Shown here piece after piece: positions 1-9,019 of a stretch of 64,000 nt of DNA. The notes below the pieces were generated by a model. That model did not search any database and was not told the DNA's origin. It worked only from the letters and a program-made list of their open reading frames with translations. Each line of letters opens with the position of its first letter. Positions within the stretch are counted from its first letter, which is position 1. Origin of the DNA: Eubacterium sp. (GTDB taxonomy: Bacteria; Bacillota; Clostridia; Lachnospirales; Lachnospiraceae); contig JAETSX010000010.1 of assembly GCA_021769425.1 (NCBI GenBank), positions 1-64,000 of the forward strand. Direction: 5' to 3'. The position numbers and the translations under genes were made by a program.

Positions 1-169
1 TATCTTCTAAGCAGTATCGTCTTATCGTCATACCCTGGCAGGAGTTTATCTAACATATGTTCGGTGAACTCCTGTTCTTTTTTACCTCTTTAAAAATCGC
101 AATTTCCTATAAAGAAATAAACGCCTTACGGCGCCTGTCTTACCCCATGAAAGGGTTTATACCTATGCT

Positions 170-1000
170 TGTCTGCTATCGGGGATTTCTCTTGGAAACT
201 GCAGATGATTTCTTGATATGGATTGGTTTACTGGGACTCCCTAATCCATTGAAAATATCATCCCCTAAGGCTTGCTATCAGGGGATTTGTTAAGGAAATC
301 TGCATCCCCCATATAGGGGATGATTCCTACATCTCCTTCTTAAGACTTGTTAACAGGGGATTTGTTAGGAAATCTGCATCCCCCGCATAGAAAATTACAA
401 AACGCTTTTAAATATCTCCTTTTTAGAACTTACAATTAGGGATTTTATTGGGGCATTAACATACCCTATATGAGAAATGATAACTACAGCTCTTTTTTAG
501 AACTTTATCATGAAGAAATTTGATAGGGTATCTGCATCCCCCATATAAGAAAATTACAAAACAATTTTAAATGTTTTCTTATGTCTGATTGCCAGGGACT
601 TTGATGAAACATCTTCATACCTCACATAAGAAATGGCAACTATATCTCCCCTTTAAAACTTGTGATCAGGGGATTTGTTAGAACACCTGCGTACCCAACA
701 TCGGAAAATTACAAAACAATTTTAAATATCTCCTTAGGGCTTATTGCCAGGGACTTTGATGAAGTATCGTACCCCATATAGGGAATAATAACTACATCTC
801 CTTCTTCAAGCTTGCTATCAGGGACTTTGTTGGCTCATCATACCCACACTTACAATCATCCCTTTCTTCCTGAAACCTTAAAAGATAGCTTTGAATATCT
901 ATCTCCTGGGGCTTGCTATCCTCCTGATATACTCCATATATCTCTCTTGGAGATTTGCTATCAGGGAATCCCCTGGAAGTTATCTTACACATACAAGGCT
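170..1000. repeat. Degenerate dimeric tandem array, alternating ~74 and ~82 bp units
   Basis: The block reads like CTTGCTATCAGGGGATTTG, recurring at about 173, 271, 346, 429, 503, 585, 659, 740, 811 and 912. In the best-kept part the spacings alternate 75, 83, 74, 82, 74, 81 bp, giving a two-unit period of about 155-157 bp. The long unit carries an AAAATT-ACAAAAC-AATTTT inverted repeat; the short unit carries a sequence like AAATGATAACTACATCTCC at that place. Each unit has potential GGGGAT...ATCCCC pairing and, on the minus strand, a ribosome-binding-like AAGGAGATAT and a GGGTATG-like core. Units are diverged throughout and no protein-coding frame spans them. Function is unknown. Confidence 0.75.
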
Positions 1001-1030
1001 GAAACCCTACCATCCCTGACTGCAAAATGA

Positions 1031-1708
1031 TTTAAATGACTGCTCCCTTTTAGGAATGCATTTCGCTAGGCAGATTTGCCTTTTTTTACTTGCCTGCAAA
1101 AACCCTGAAAAATATCAGGCGGTTATCTGTGCTTGTAAAGACGCTCCCTTGAGCAGTTAAAAACCCTATGTTGCCTAATGTGTGGGCTATGTCGATGACG
1201 GGGGCGTGAAATTCAAAGATACCTGTCTCCCCTGATATAAAACTGGGGGATTGTCTGTTATGTTGGAAAATTATAATTGTATTAGGTGGCGGTTTATATT
1301 GACAGAAAATGGCGTGAACCGCCTGTTATTAATGGCTGAATTCTTTCCCCTTCCCACTAACTGGCATTTTAATATCGGCGGGGGTGCGCTTTCCGCATCT
1401 TGAATACCCCTTTTGATGTCTTTACTTCCTATATCCTTAGCTGTAGCAAACTTGATACCACATTTACTCTTTAACTGCTATTGCGCCCCTTATGTTGTTA
1501 TCTCTGCCTTGGATACTGCCTTTCTGAAATATGCACTTGTCTTGGCGGGGGACTTGATACCCCCTTTTGTATCGTTAAATACTGTATGGGTGAAAATACC
1601 ATTCTGAAAAAAATAATAATTGTGCTGAAGCACTCTTACTATTTGATAAATCTTTCAATACAGATATTATCTCCCTGCAAAAAACAGATTCCCTTATTCC
1701 TTCCTGTC
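1031..1708. other. AT-rich stretch with no supportable gene
   Basis: I see no open frame with a convincing ribosome binding site, no tRNA or rRNA fold and no recognisable protein remnant. Short echoes such as ACTTGATACC (about 1450 and 1554) suggest decayed repeats. The stretch lies between two repeat tracts and is probably accessory or degenerate DNA. Confidence 0.5.
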
Positions 1709-1712
1709 CCCA

Positions 1713-1890
1713 AAGCAGTGCCGTTATATGCGGATGGATTTGAATCTTGGTAATTCTTTCTGTTATCTGTGTTTTCTAAGCTGTGTCCATATATACGAAT
1801 GGTTTTGTATCTTAGTAATATTTTCTGTTATCTGCGCTTTCTAAGCTGTGCCTATATATACGAATGATTTTGTATATTACTAACTCCCTG
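1713..1890. repeat. 65-bp tandem repeat, about 2.7 copies
   Basis: The segment AAGCTGTGCCTATATATACG recurs at 1713 (diverged, AAGCAGTGCC), 1778 and 1843, exactly 65 bp apart. Between anchors the shared block is like TTTTCTGTTATCTGYGYTTT. The third copy breaks off near 1888. No frame crosses it. From about 1891 to 2123 I see nothing I can name. Confidence 0.8.
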
Positions 1891-2123
1891 TATCAACATA
1901 CACTTACGAAACTCACAATAACACTGGACTTACAATAACATAGAACTCAGTTTCCCCTTTCTCGCCCCCGCCATCTAAAATCGTGATAAATCATGTTAGC
2001 TTCTGTCTTGTTCCAATTCATTTCTTTATTTCTGAGATTTATATATTGTTTTTCTTTCTCTCTTTACTATTTTCCTCTATATCTGCCGCTTACCCCCGAC
2101 ACATAAACGACAATACGCAGGGA

Positions 2124-2152
2124 ACGGGACTGCCTGAAAAAGCAGTCCCCGT
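2124..2152 (-). terminator. Stem-loop downstream of the 67-residue orphan gene
   Basis: ACGGGACTGC at 2124-2133 pairs with GCAGTCCCCGT at 2142-2152 around a short A-rich loop, with one bulged base. It starts about ten bases beyond the stop of the minus-strand gene at 2163. There is no strong T-tract after it on the minus strand, so it may be a 3' stabiliser or a weak terminator. Confidence 0.5.
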
Positions 2153-2162
2153 AACCTGACGT

Positions 2163-2366
2163 TCACGCTCCTGTTTTCTGGTTTCCAGCCGCTTTTGGAT
2201 CATCCGCGTACTCAATCTCGTCCGCTATATCAGAAAGTTCCGAAGCAAGGAAACTGAATGCAGCCTGCTGTTCGCTTACCTTGTCGTTGCAGGATGACGC
2301 TGCCTCAAGCAATCCTGACAGCCCGCGCAGCTTCTCCACAGCCAGGCCAATCCTTACAATCCCCAT
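2163..2366 (-). CDS. Small acidic protein of unknown function, 67 residues
   Basis: Start chosen at the ATG at 2366, because GGAGGTG lies six bases upstream; the frame stays open ten residues further up but without a better site. The product begins MGIVRIGLAVEKLRGLSGLL, has no signal peptide or membrane segment, and turns acidic near its end (ELSDIADEIEYADD). It looks like one or two amphipathic helices. I do not recognise the family. It lies between the repeat tracts and the helicase/methyltransferase cassette, on the same strand, with a stem-loop after it. It could be an accessory gene of that cassette or a leftover mobile-element gene. The good ribosome binding site is the main argument that it is real. 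Confidence 0.55.
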   Translation of the reverse strand: MGIVRIGLAVEKLRGLSGLLEAASSCNDKVSEQQAAFSFLASELSDIADEIEYADDPKAAGNQKTGA

Positions 2367-2747
2367 AAACACACCTCCGCACTTTAAAAATACCACTATT
2401 TTCTCAAATTCTCTTTGCGAACTGTGTTATATTAACTCTAATCCTCCATCTGTGCAACCTTAAAAATCTTCCTTTAAAAACCGTACACAATCCCCATTTC
2501 ATTACGCGATATAAACCCAAATAAGCAAAATACACCCTTTCATGGCATTTCTCCCCATTGACTGAATAATAAAGGCAGTGGAAAACAATTCGGGGCAATA
2601 GTGAACACCCCTATAAGGGCAGTCAATGTTGGCAGTGGAAAGTGCAAACATATGTTTATATATAAAAAGTCTATAATTACCATTTCCTTATCTAACAAAT
2701 ATCAATATAGCGGCTCCTGCTTTTTACCTTCGCAGGGTAAACATACC
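2367..2747. other. Gap between orphan gene and helicase/MTase gene, with cassette motif
   Basis: No gene is evident. GGCAGTGGAAA occurs twice (about 2575 and 2632). The right end (2738-2755) carries TAAACATACCCTATTTTTT, the same core as the three leader repeats upstream of the cassette, and it overlaps the stop codon of the methyltransferase gene. Confidence 0.5.
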
Positions 2748-5700
2748 CTATTTTTTCCTAAACTTGTCATAGAAATATTTAGCCGTTGCTAACCGGTTTT
2801 TCTCCTCCAAATATTTCCTCCATTCATTCTTATATAAGAGTCTCAACATCTGCTCCATGAATTTCTTGTATTGCATAATGATTACTATTGGCTCAACCAT
2901 ATACTGGCTTCCGTCTGCGCCCATCTTAAATGTCGGCATCACATACAGCCCTTTTTCCCCTTTAACTTCATGTACATTATGCATATCCTTAAAATCGAAC
3001 TCTGCATTCGTAATCATGACTTCCACAGGTATATTGCTGATATGAGTAGCCGCAAGCATCCTCCTCACATACGCAAATGTAATCTTGGAATTGTTTGTTT
3101 CAAGGCTGTGCCTTTGTGCTCCCCCTATATTTTCATCTTCTCCCTTAAAATAATCCTCCTGCATCTTGGTATATGGTATAAAAATATATTTCGCTTTCTT
3201 ATCTTCCGATATATGCTTTGGCATTTTCTTATCATCGTCATCCCTGATTTTTATAATATACTTTTCATAATCCGCTGCATCGCCTTTACTGACAAAACTA
3301 TTGAAAAAAGCGAACACATTCAATTCCTTTCTTACAGGCTTTGGCAATTCATCTGCCCCATCTTTCACCATAATCCCTTCATCAGCAACTGCCTCTTTAA
3401 AATAGCATCTGCTATATGCTTCTTTCACTTCTTCTGGCAGGCATACATTACACCTTGAGGAGACGATATATGTGCCTTCGCACCCAGACAAACTTTCAAT
3501 AAACCGATCCATATTAAATCCATCCGGTACATAGTTTGCACTATCTGTTTCTGTATAGGGTATGTCTAGATACCATACAGTGCCTTTTTTATTGTAATTC
3601 CCTCTTTTTAATAAATTTATGGCGTCTTCCTGTCTAACCTCAACATCTTTAAAAATTTCCGCCCCATATTTCAGCCGCTCCTTATAACTTCTCATAAATT
3701 CAGCGATCTTATCAATTGTACAATGGTTATAAAAATGACGCTGGGGAAGGGAATTATACATCAGAAATAAAACCGCCAGATCTACATCGTTAATCCCTTG
3801 ATTTTTAACCACCTCCATATCTTTCTCCCCGGTCAACGTTAAGTATAATGCTTTCATTTTAAGCATGAATACATGCATGTACCGCTCAACGTTCTGAAAT
3901 ACCCGAACGTCAAAATCACCGCCAATATTATTATTAAATATCCCATGTATCTCATCCATGCGATCCTCAAACCGCATTGCCTTATTTGAATCCACACCCT
4001 GGTTCTTAACCCTATACTCTTTCACCTTTTTATTATATGCCTCTACATAACAATCCTCACATTCTTTCACTGGCCTCTCCAAAATTTCCTTTACAGCTAC
4101 AATTTGTTTATTCCTATCTTCTGAAACTTTTTTATTGCCCAGATATTTTAAAAACTTCCCAAAAAACCATCCCATAGTGTCATCTTCCTTGTTTGTGGAA
4201 AAAGCACTGGCTATAATTTTATCCACCTTTTCCTCTAAGGAATTAAGCTTTTTCTCATCTTGCAGGCATTGATAAAAAGCAACATTCATAATGCCCAAGT
4301 CATTATATACCTGTGTTGGGTAATTTCCTATGCCTTGGTAATATGCATTCATTGTATAAGCCCCAGAACCTCCAAAAGCATCTACCACACACTCTGTATC
4401 CTTCGCGTCTCTTCTCATCTCTACAATACTGTTTGCCATCCTGCACAAGAATTCAGGCTTTATCCCTTGGTAATATGGAACTGCTTTGAGGTATGGCCTA
4501 TAATCATATATCACTTCCTTTACGGGAGACATATCCCCCATTGACTCCTTGCAAACAGAATATTTTTGCAAAAAACTGTTATATTCATTCTCCAATTCGC
4601 TCTCGTTCTGGCATCCAACATGGCCATTTTCTGAACCATATTGGGGTTTCACTTCGGTTGCTAAATATTTATATGCTTTTTCATAGAGCATGTATTTTAT
4701 AAGCCTTGGCAGATCTTTTTCAAAAATTCCGCACTGCTTCCTCAAGATATTGTCACTGCTGCAATACCCTAAAGCCATTAAAAATTCCTTGGCCAACTGT
4801 TCCTGACCAAGATTGTTATCAGACAATCCCCCTATTTTCTTCAATCTTTCCAGCAGCTTAGCCTCATATTCATCAACATCCCTCTGTGTAACCCATATAT
4901 GGTCTGGCATTTCCACCAAAGTGGATGCCATCAAAAGCCAATCTTCCTTTGTAAATTTCCTGCGCGTTTTTCTAAAAACATGTTTAACCTCTTTCAGATC
5001 GCCATTCTTTTCTCTCCCAACAAATGCCCATTCTTTTCCCTTAAGCTCTAATGGGTCTTTTATCCTTTTTGATGAGTCACACACGCCCATCCTAAGAAGA
5101 GATTTCATTGACATCAGTTCTGGGTAAATATACTTTCCTTCGCAATATGTAAGCAAGTCTGTATACCTTTTCTTCTCACCTTTATTTGACACTTTGCACG
5201 CAGAAGTTTTTCTTTCTATCTCTTCCTTTAACCGTTTCATTCCCTCCTGATCGGCAAAATACCGAATTTCACTCTTGTCTTCTTCCTTTTTATCCAGTTT
5301 CTTTATCCCCGCCTGGTTTTCTGCTTTTCCATTCCTATAATTCACTCCTAAACTCCTATAGCTTATTTCTCCCGTCAGGCACCAGGAACAAAATGTTTTT
5401 ATATCTTCTTCACGTACATGAAAACGTTCTTTTGGTTTTCGCCCAGATTTATCTGCTTTCCTTACATCTGACATGTAAAAACAAATTTTTTTGATGTCAT
5501 CCAGAAGCTCTGCCTCACTTACGTTCAATGCTTTTGCATACTGTTCAAAATTTTCACAATTGTGATACCTCAAGACAGACTGCCAATCATTCTGCAACAC
5601 CCGCAAGAATTGCCGATACCCCTTCCGTTCCACGTCCCGCACATAAATTGCACAGCCTGTACGTTCAAAGGTTTCTGTATCATAATAAAATCCAATGCTT

Positions 5701-6404
5701 TCCGCCTCATTAAGCTCTTCTGCACTGAAAAGTTCCAATATTTCAAGTCTCTGCCATTCTGAATAATAATCTTTCTTTAATAGTCCGTCTTCCGGCAACG
5801 GTTCCAAATACATTGCAGGCGGTATAGGTAAGCTTTTATCCTTTTCCCACTCTTCTTTATCCTCTTTCAAATCCTGTTGGGTTTCTTCCAATTCCTCAAA
5901 ATCAGATCCCAACAATTTTTCAATGGCATCTTTTGTCAGTGCGACATTCTTGGGGTAATGCTGCCATATAATCCTCGCCTTTTTCTCCCCGCTCTTTGAA
6001 TTACGCAACACTCTCCCGACACGTTGGCGCAAGACAACTTGGGATCTTGTCGGGGCATATAAGTAGATGGTGTTCAATTTGGGTATGTCTATCCCCTCAT
6101 TCAACATATTGACACCAACCAATATTTTATTTTCATCTTTACAGTCTTTAAAATCCTTTAGCTCATCTTCATCTTTTGTAAGGATAAATATGTTCTGCAC
6201 ATCCATCTTCGTAAGGAATTCTTTGAGCTTCCTTGCCTTTTCTATCTTGTCAACAATAACTGCTGTCTGCCCCCAACTGTTATAATACTTCTTTATCCTG
6301 GCTGCAAGGTATTCCATTTCAAGCTCATCTGTATCTTCCTTTTCCTGTGGTTTCTCATGCCCCATGCCATCAAAATCCGTTACTTTTATGATGCTAGGTC
6401 TCAC
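2748..6404 (-). CDS. C-terminal part of helicase / D12-class adenine DNA methyltransferase fusion (downstream frame)
   Basis: This frame (1218 residues from a GTG at 6404) continues the helicase interrupted in the gene at 6394-7200. Residues about 94-134 carry helicase motifs V and VI (NEGIDIP and RQRVGRVLR). A middle region, about 200-640, is unrecognised. A D12/Dam-like adenine methyltransferase follows: motif I VDAFGGSG at about 674-681, a VYNDL element near 699, and a catalytic-motif equivalent DIPY (usually DPPY) at about 947-950. The separation of motif I and DIPY, about 265 residues, is long for the family. The last ~180 residues are unrecognised. There is no ribosome binding site at the GTG, so this is most simply the 3' part of one ~1,490-residue gene broken by a single base. 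Family knowledge suggests restriction-like defence; modification specificity cannot be read. Confidence 0.8.
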   Translation of the reverse strand: MRPSIIKVTDFDGMGHEKPQEKEDTDELEMEYLAARIKKYYNSWGQTAVIVDKIEKARKLKEFLTKMDVQNIFILTKDEDELKDFKDCKDENKILVGVNMLNEGIDIPKLNTIYLYAPTRSQVVLRQRVGRVLRNSKSGEKKARIIWQHYPKNVALTKDAIEKLLGSDFEELEETQQDLKEDKEEWEKDKSLPIPPAMYLEPLPEDGLLKKDYYSEWQRLEILELFSAEELNEAESIGFYYDTETFERTGCAIYVRDVERKGYRQFLRVLQNDWQSVLRYHNCENFEQYAKALNVSEAELLDDIKKICFYMSDVRKADKSGRKPKERFHVREEDIKTFCSWCLTGEISYRSLGVNYRNGKAENQAGIKKLDKKEEDKSEIRYFADQEGMKRLKEEIERKTSACKVSNKGEKKRYTDLLTYCEGKYIYPELMSMKSLLRMGVCDSSKRIKDPLELKGKEWAFVGREKNGDLKEVKHVFRKTRRKFTKEDWLLMASTLVEMPDHIWVTQRDVDEYEAKLLERLKKIGGLSDNNLGQEQLAKEFLMALGYCSSDNILRKQCGIFEKDLPRLIKYMLYEKAYKYLATEVKPQYGSENGHVGCQNESELENEYNSFLQKYSVCKESMGDMSPVKEVIYDYRPYLKAVPYYQGIKPEFLCRMANSIVEMRRDAKDTECVVDAFGGSGAYTMNAYYQGIGNYPTQVYNDLGIMNVAFYQCLQDEKKLNSLEEKVDKIIASAFSTNKEDDTMGWFFGKFLKYLGNKKVSEDRNKQIVAVKEILERPVKECEDCYVEAYNKKVKEYRVKNQGVDSNKAMRFEDRMDEIHGIFNNNIGGDFDVRVFQNVERYMHVFMLKMKALYLTLTGEKDMEVVKNQGINDVDLAVLFLMYNSLPQRHFYNHCTIDKIAEFMRSYKERLKYGAEIFKDVEVRQEDAINLLKRGNYNKKGTVWYLDIPYTETDSANYVPDGFNMDRFIESLSGCEGTYIVSSRCNVCLPEEVKEAYSRCYFKEAVADEGIMVKDGADELPKPVRKELNVFAFFNSFVSKGDAADYEKYIIKIRDDDDKKMPKHISEDKKAKYIFIPYTKMQEDYFKGEDENIGGAQRHSLETNNSKITFAYVRRMLAATHISNIPVEVMITNAEFDFKDMHNVHEVKGEKGLYVMPTFKMGADGSQYMVEPIVIIMQYKKFMEQMLRLLYKNEWRKYLEEKNRLATAKYFYDKFRKK

Positions 6405-6422
6405 AAAGGTATGGAGGTTTGC
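6394..6422 (-). other. Frameshift point between helicase halves
   Basis: In the upstream frame the minus strand reads AAT AGC AAA CCT CCA and runs into TAG. In the +1 frame it reads AAC CTC CAT ACC TTT GTG, coding LHTFV followed by RPSIIKVTDF, and joins helicase motifs IV-VI. The sequence shows no classic slippery heptamer. A one-base insertion is the simplest reading; a sequencing error or programmed +1 shift is possible. Confidence 0.7.
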
Positions 6423-7200
6423 TATTAATTAAATCTTTTATGTCAACAAGGGCAATCCTATTCCAACTCTCTCTTTCATCTTCTCCAATTTCACTTTCTC
6501 CATAATGTGATTTTATATGGCGCAGTTCTTTCGTATCCTTGTCATAGCCGTCTTTGAACCACTCGTTAAAGACATCCAGATACTTATCACCACGGTATAC
6601 TGTCGCGGTAAGCCCTATAATGCCAAACCTATTGACCTTATAATCCACCTCCACTTCCCCTCTATATTTTCTTCCGCCTATCAGCGATGACAGAAAATCG
6701 TTTACTCTGCTCGCACCAATGTGGTGTGCTTCATTATATACAATATATAGTTTCCTTCCCCCTTCTTGACTCTTGTTTACCCATTCTTCAAATTTACTGT
6801 TCAATTTCAACGCAACCCCGGCAATCGTCTGCACACTTGCAAAAATAACATTGGTGCCTGCATCTATACAGTCCACTTTCTCCCCTTGGCCTTTCCCCCA
6901 TATGTACTGGAAAGTATATTCATTGTCAGCCTTTAATTTCATAAATTCCCCAGCTGTCTGTTCCAGCAATGCAATCCTGTCCGCAATCCACAAAATCCTT
7001 GCCCCTTTCTTTAGGGCCTCCAGACAAAATTGGATGCCGATATACGTCTTTCCGCCGCCTGTTGGCAAATTAACTATAGTCGAAAATGCTTCTTTTTCCT
7101 TATCCATTGTCCTAAGCACTTCTAATGTTTCCTTTTGATAATCCCTCAACTCTAAAATGTCATTTCCACCACATAAAAGTCTATCTGTCTTTTTCTCCAT
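6394..7200 (-). CDS. N-terminal part of superfamily 2 helicase (upstream frame of a frameshifted gene)
   Basis: Start at the ATG at 7200, seven bases after GAGGAG; that site overlaps the stop region of the upstream gene, so the two are coupled. The 268 residues hold a ResIII-type ATPase half: Q-motif-like LRDYQ near 18, Walker A LPTGGGKT at 45-52, motif Ia WIADRIALLEQ near 71-81, and motif III GLTAT. Motif II reads NEAH (Asn156) where the family has DEAH, a one-base change that would be expected to impair ATP hydrolysis. The frame ends at a TAG just as the next helicase half opens in the +1 frame (6394-6404 overlap). Deleting one base, for example an A in the AAA near 6418, would join them. 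Confidence 0.85.
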   Translation of the reverse strand: MEKKTDRLLCGGNDILELRDYQKETLEVLRTMDKEKEAFSTIVNLPTGGGKTYIGIQFCLEALKKGARILWIADRIALLEQTAGEFMKLKADNEYTFQYIWGKGQGEKVDCIDAGTNVIFASVQTIAGVALKLNSKFEEWVNKSQEGGRKLYIVYNEAHHIGASRVNDFLSSLIGGRKYRGEVEVDYKVNRFGIIGLTATVYRGDKYLDVFNEWFKDGYDKDTKELRHIKSHYGESEIGEDERESWNRIALVDIKDLINSKPPYLCET

Positions 7201-7204
7201 GGCT

Positions 7205-8893
7205 TTACTCCTCAAAAGCATCCATCATGTATAATTGCAATTCTTTGTCTATCAGCCGCATCCCATATTCCTCAGCGGCAGCTCCCCGATCATGTACAAT
7301 CACAAGGATATTCCTTTTTTGCATCAACCCGCTGAGATACTGCTGGTTCATCTCATGTGCCTCTGTATCAATATATAACATTACGGGTCTTACCTGTTTT
7401 CCTTTTGGAAATAAGTTCTTTCCCACATACTTCTCAAATCCCTGTATGAGATCCCCTTGATCAGGCATTATATAAATATGGCTTTTTTTGCAGGTATGCT
7501 CGTCTATATCCTCTTTCTTGCCGCTTGGCGGGGCATTCAAGGCATCTATATATGGGAGCAGCCCTCCCTTTATATACTCCAGAGCTTCTTTTATGTCGCC
7601 CTCGCTAACTTCCCTGCCTTTGAATGCCTCCACAATCCAAAAACATGCGGCAGCTTTTATCTTCACTGCATAGGGTGAATCTGTTGCAATCACATTTTCA
7701 TTTACCCATTTGCTGATACAATCCACCCAATATTTGAGTGAGTTATCCATCCTAAACAAGCTTCTCACATTTATGTACGCCAGCAGCTCTGGCTCCAAGT
7801 TTTCTATCTTACCCATAGCATCTTTCGCATAATTGTCAATCAATTCTTCTATTGGAAGATACTGTTCCTCCTCATCTCTTCTACTTTCCAACTCCACTTC
7901 CTCCATATCATCCAATTCATATGCCCCAAAATGCTCATCTTCATATTCAATTCCTGCCATATTGTATTCTGACCTAAGCATATCCTCCGCCTTTTCCACT
8001 GTTTCCACTGCAAACTGATATTCCTTCCTTAATCTTTGGAATGTGTCATATTTTCCTGCTTCTCTCAAATAAGGCTTCATATCCTCTTCACTAGACAGAA
8101 TTTTCCTAAACATCCTCTCTTCCATCTTTAAAGTATCCTGCATAGTGAGCAGTTTCTCTATTTCCTCCCTGATGCGGCCCGCAGGTTGAAGCCTGCCTTC
8201 GTCATTAAACAGCATATTCCCATGTGCAAAAATGTAACGCGCATAAGAATAGTTGGCTCTCTGAAAGCTCTCGACATCATCATCTTCAAATTCTAAAGGG
8301 CTGGTCAGTATAAACTTTTTATTGTCGGTGCTGGAAATATTTGCAAATATATCCAAATCATTTGTAATTCCAATAAAACCCGTGCAGCAATAAGCAGCCT
8401 GGAGTTTCCTGTTTATGCACTCTGCAATCTTGATCCCCAATGTATCGCTGCTCCACGGCACTAACTTTTTCTTCCTGCCTTCCATCTTCAGCTTTGTGAA
8501 CGCATGATAGCTCCTTTCTGGAAAAATATCCAGTTTTGAAAAATCATTTGCTCTCAATCCAAAAATAGACACCAATTTTCCCTGGGGCAGATTGTACTTG
8601 TCAATCAGCAGATAACAACAGGCAAATATGAACTGAACCTCCTCCCTGATATGCATGCTCTTTCTGTTTCCTGCTCTCCTGATTGATTCCACAATATGTC
8701 CACTGATTATTTCATATTCTTTTTTCAACGCTCCAATATCAAAATCCGATGCACATCCCTCCTCCAGCTTCTTAAAAAAGCAATTAAACTCACCCCTTAT
8801 TTTCCCCATATCCGACGGACAGATGGCAATATCAGCAACTTCCTTATACATTTTATATTCAAAAGGCACACTATTTTTATATATAAGCTCCAT
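7205..8893 (-). CDS. Unrecognised 562-residue cassette protein upstream of the helicase/methyltransferase
   Basis: Start set at the ATG at 8893, seven bases after AAGGGGGTG; an upstream extension in frame runs through the leader repeats and has no such site. The protein begins MELIYKNSVPFEYK, has no signal peptide or membrane segment, and is rich in Glu, Asp and Lys. About residues 330-365 form a strongly acidic stretch (DDMEEVELESRRDEEE). The last ~70 residues include RPVMLYIDTEAHE and KRNILVIVHDRG, which look like alternating beta strands and helices of a Rossmann-like domain. I do not recognise the family. Its stop lies four bases before the helicase ATG, so the two are an operon and probably act together; a sensor, nuclease or structural partner role is speculation. 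Confidence 0.8.
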   Translation of the reverse strand: MELIYKNSVPFEYKMYKEVADIAICPSDMGKIRGEFNCFFKKLEEGCASDFDIGALKKEYEIISGHIVESIRRAGNRKSMHIREEVQFIFACCYLLIDKYNLPQGKLVSIFGLRANDFSKLDIFPERSYHAFTKLKMEGRKKKLVPWSSDTLGIKIAECINRKLQAAYCCTGFIGITNDLDIFANISSTDNKKFILTSPLEFEDDDVESFQRANYSYARYIFAHGNMLFNDEGRLQPAGRIREEIEKLLTMQDTLKMEERMFRKILSSEEDMKPYLREAGKYDTFQRLRKEYQFAVETVEKAEDMLRSEYNMAGIEYEDEHFGAYELDDMEEVELESRRDEEEQYLPIEELIDNYAKDAMGKIENLEPELLAYINVRSLFRMDNSLKYWVDCISKWVNENVIATDSPYAVKIKAAACFWIVEAFKGREVSEGDIKEALEYIKGGLLPYIDALNAPPSGKKEDIDEHTCKKSHIYIMPDQGDLIQGFEKYVGKNLFPKGKQVRPVMLYIDTEAHEMNQQYLSGLMQKRNILVIVHDRGAAAEEYGMRLIDKELQLYMMDAFEE

Positions 8894-9019
8894 GTTTACA
8901 CCCCCTTGGAAATAGTTTACTATAAATAATACTTTTCCGCCAGAAAAAATCTTCTTTATAAGGAATTTCCCTTTGCAGTACAACGATAAACTTCTAGCAC
9001 AGCATGCCTTTTCCCTTTC

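Noticed and set aside
170-1000. CRISPR array
   Set aside because: Units are diverged along their whole length, alternate 74 and 82 bp, and have no constant repeat with unrelated spacers; no cas genes are in the window.
170-1000. Integron attC cassette array
   Set aside because: No integrase, no cassette genes between units, and no conserved GTTRRRY core.
57-1030. Short plus- and minus-strand open frames in the repeat array
   Set aside because: They are chance frames through repeats without ribosome binding sites.
6394-6422. Programmed +1 frameshift
   Set aside because: No recognised slippery codon, internal Shine-Dalgarno or stimulatory structure is evident, so a plain mutation or error is simpler; kept as a possibility only.
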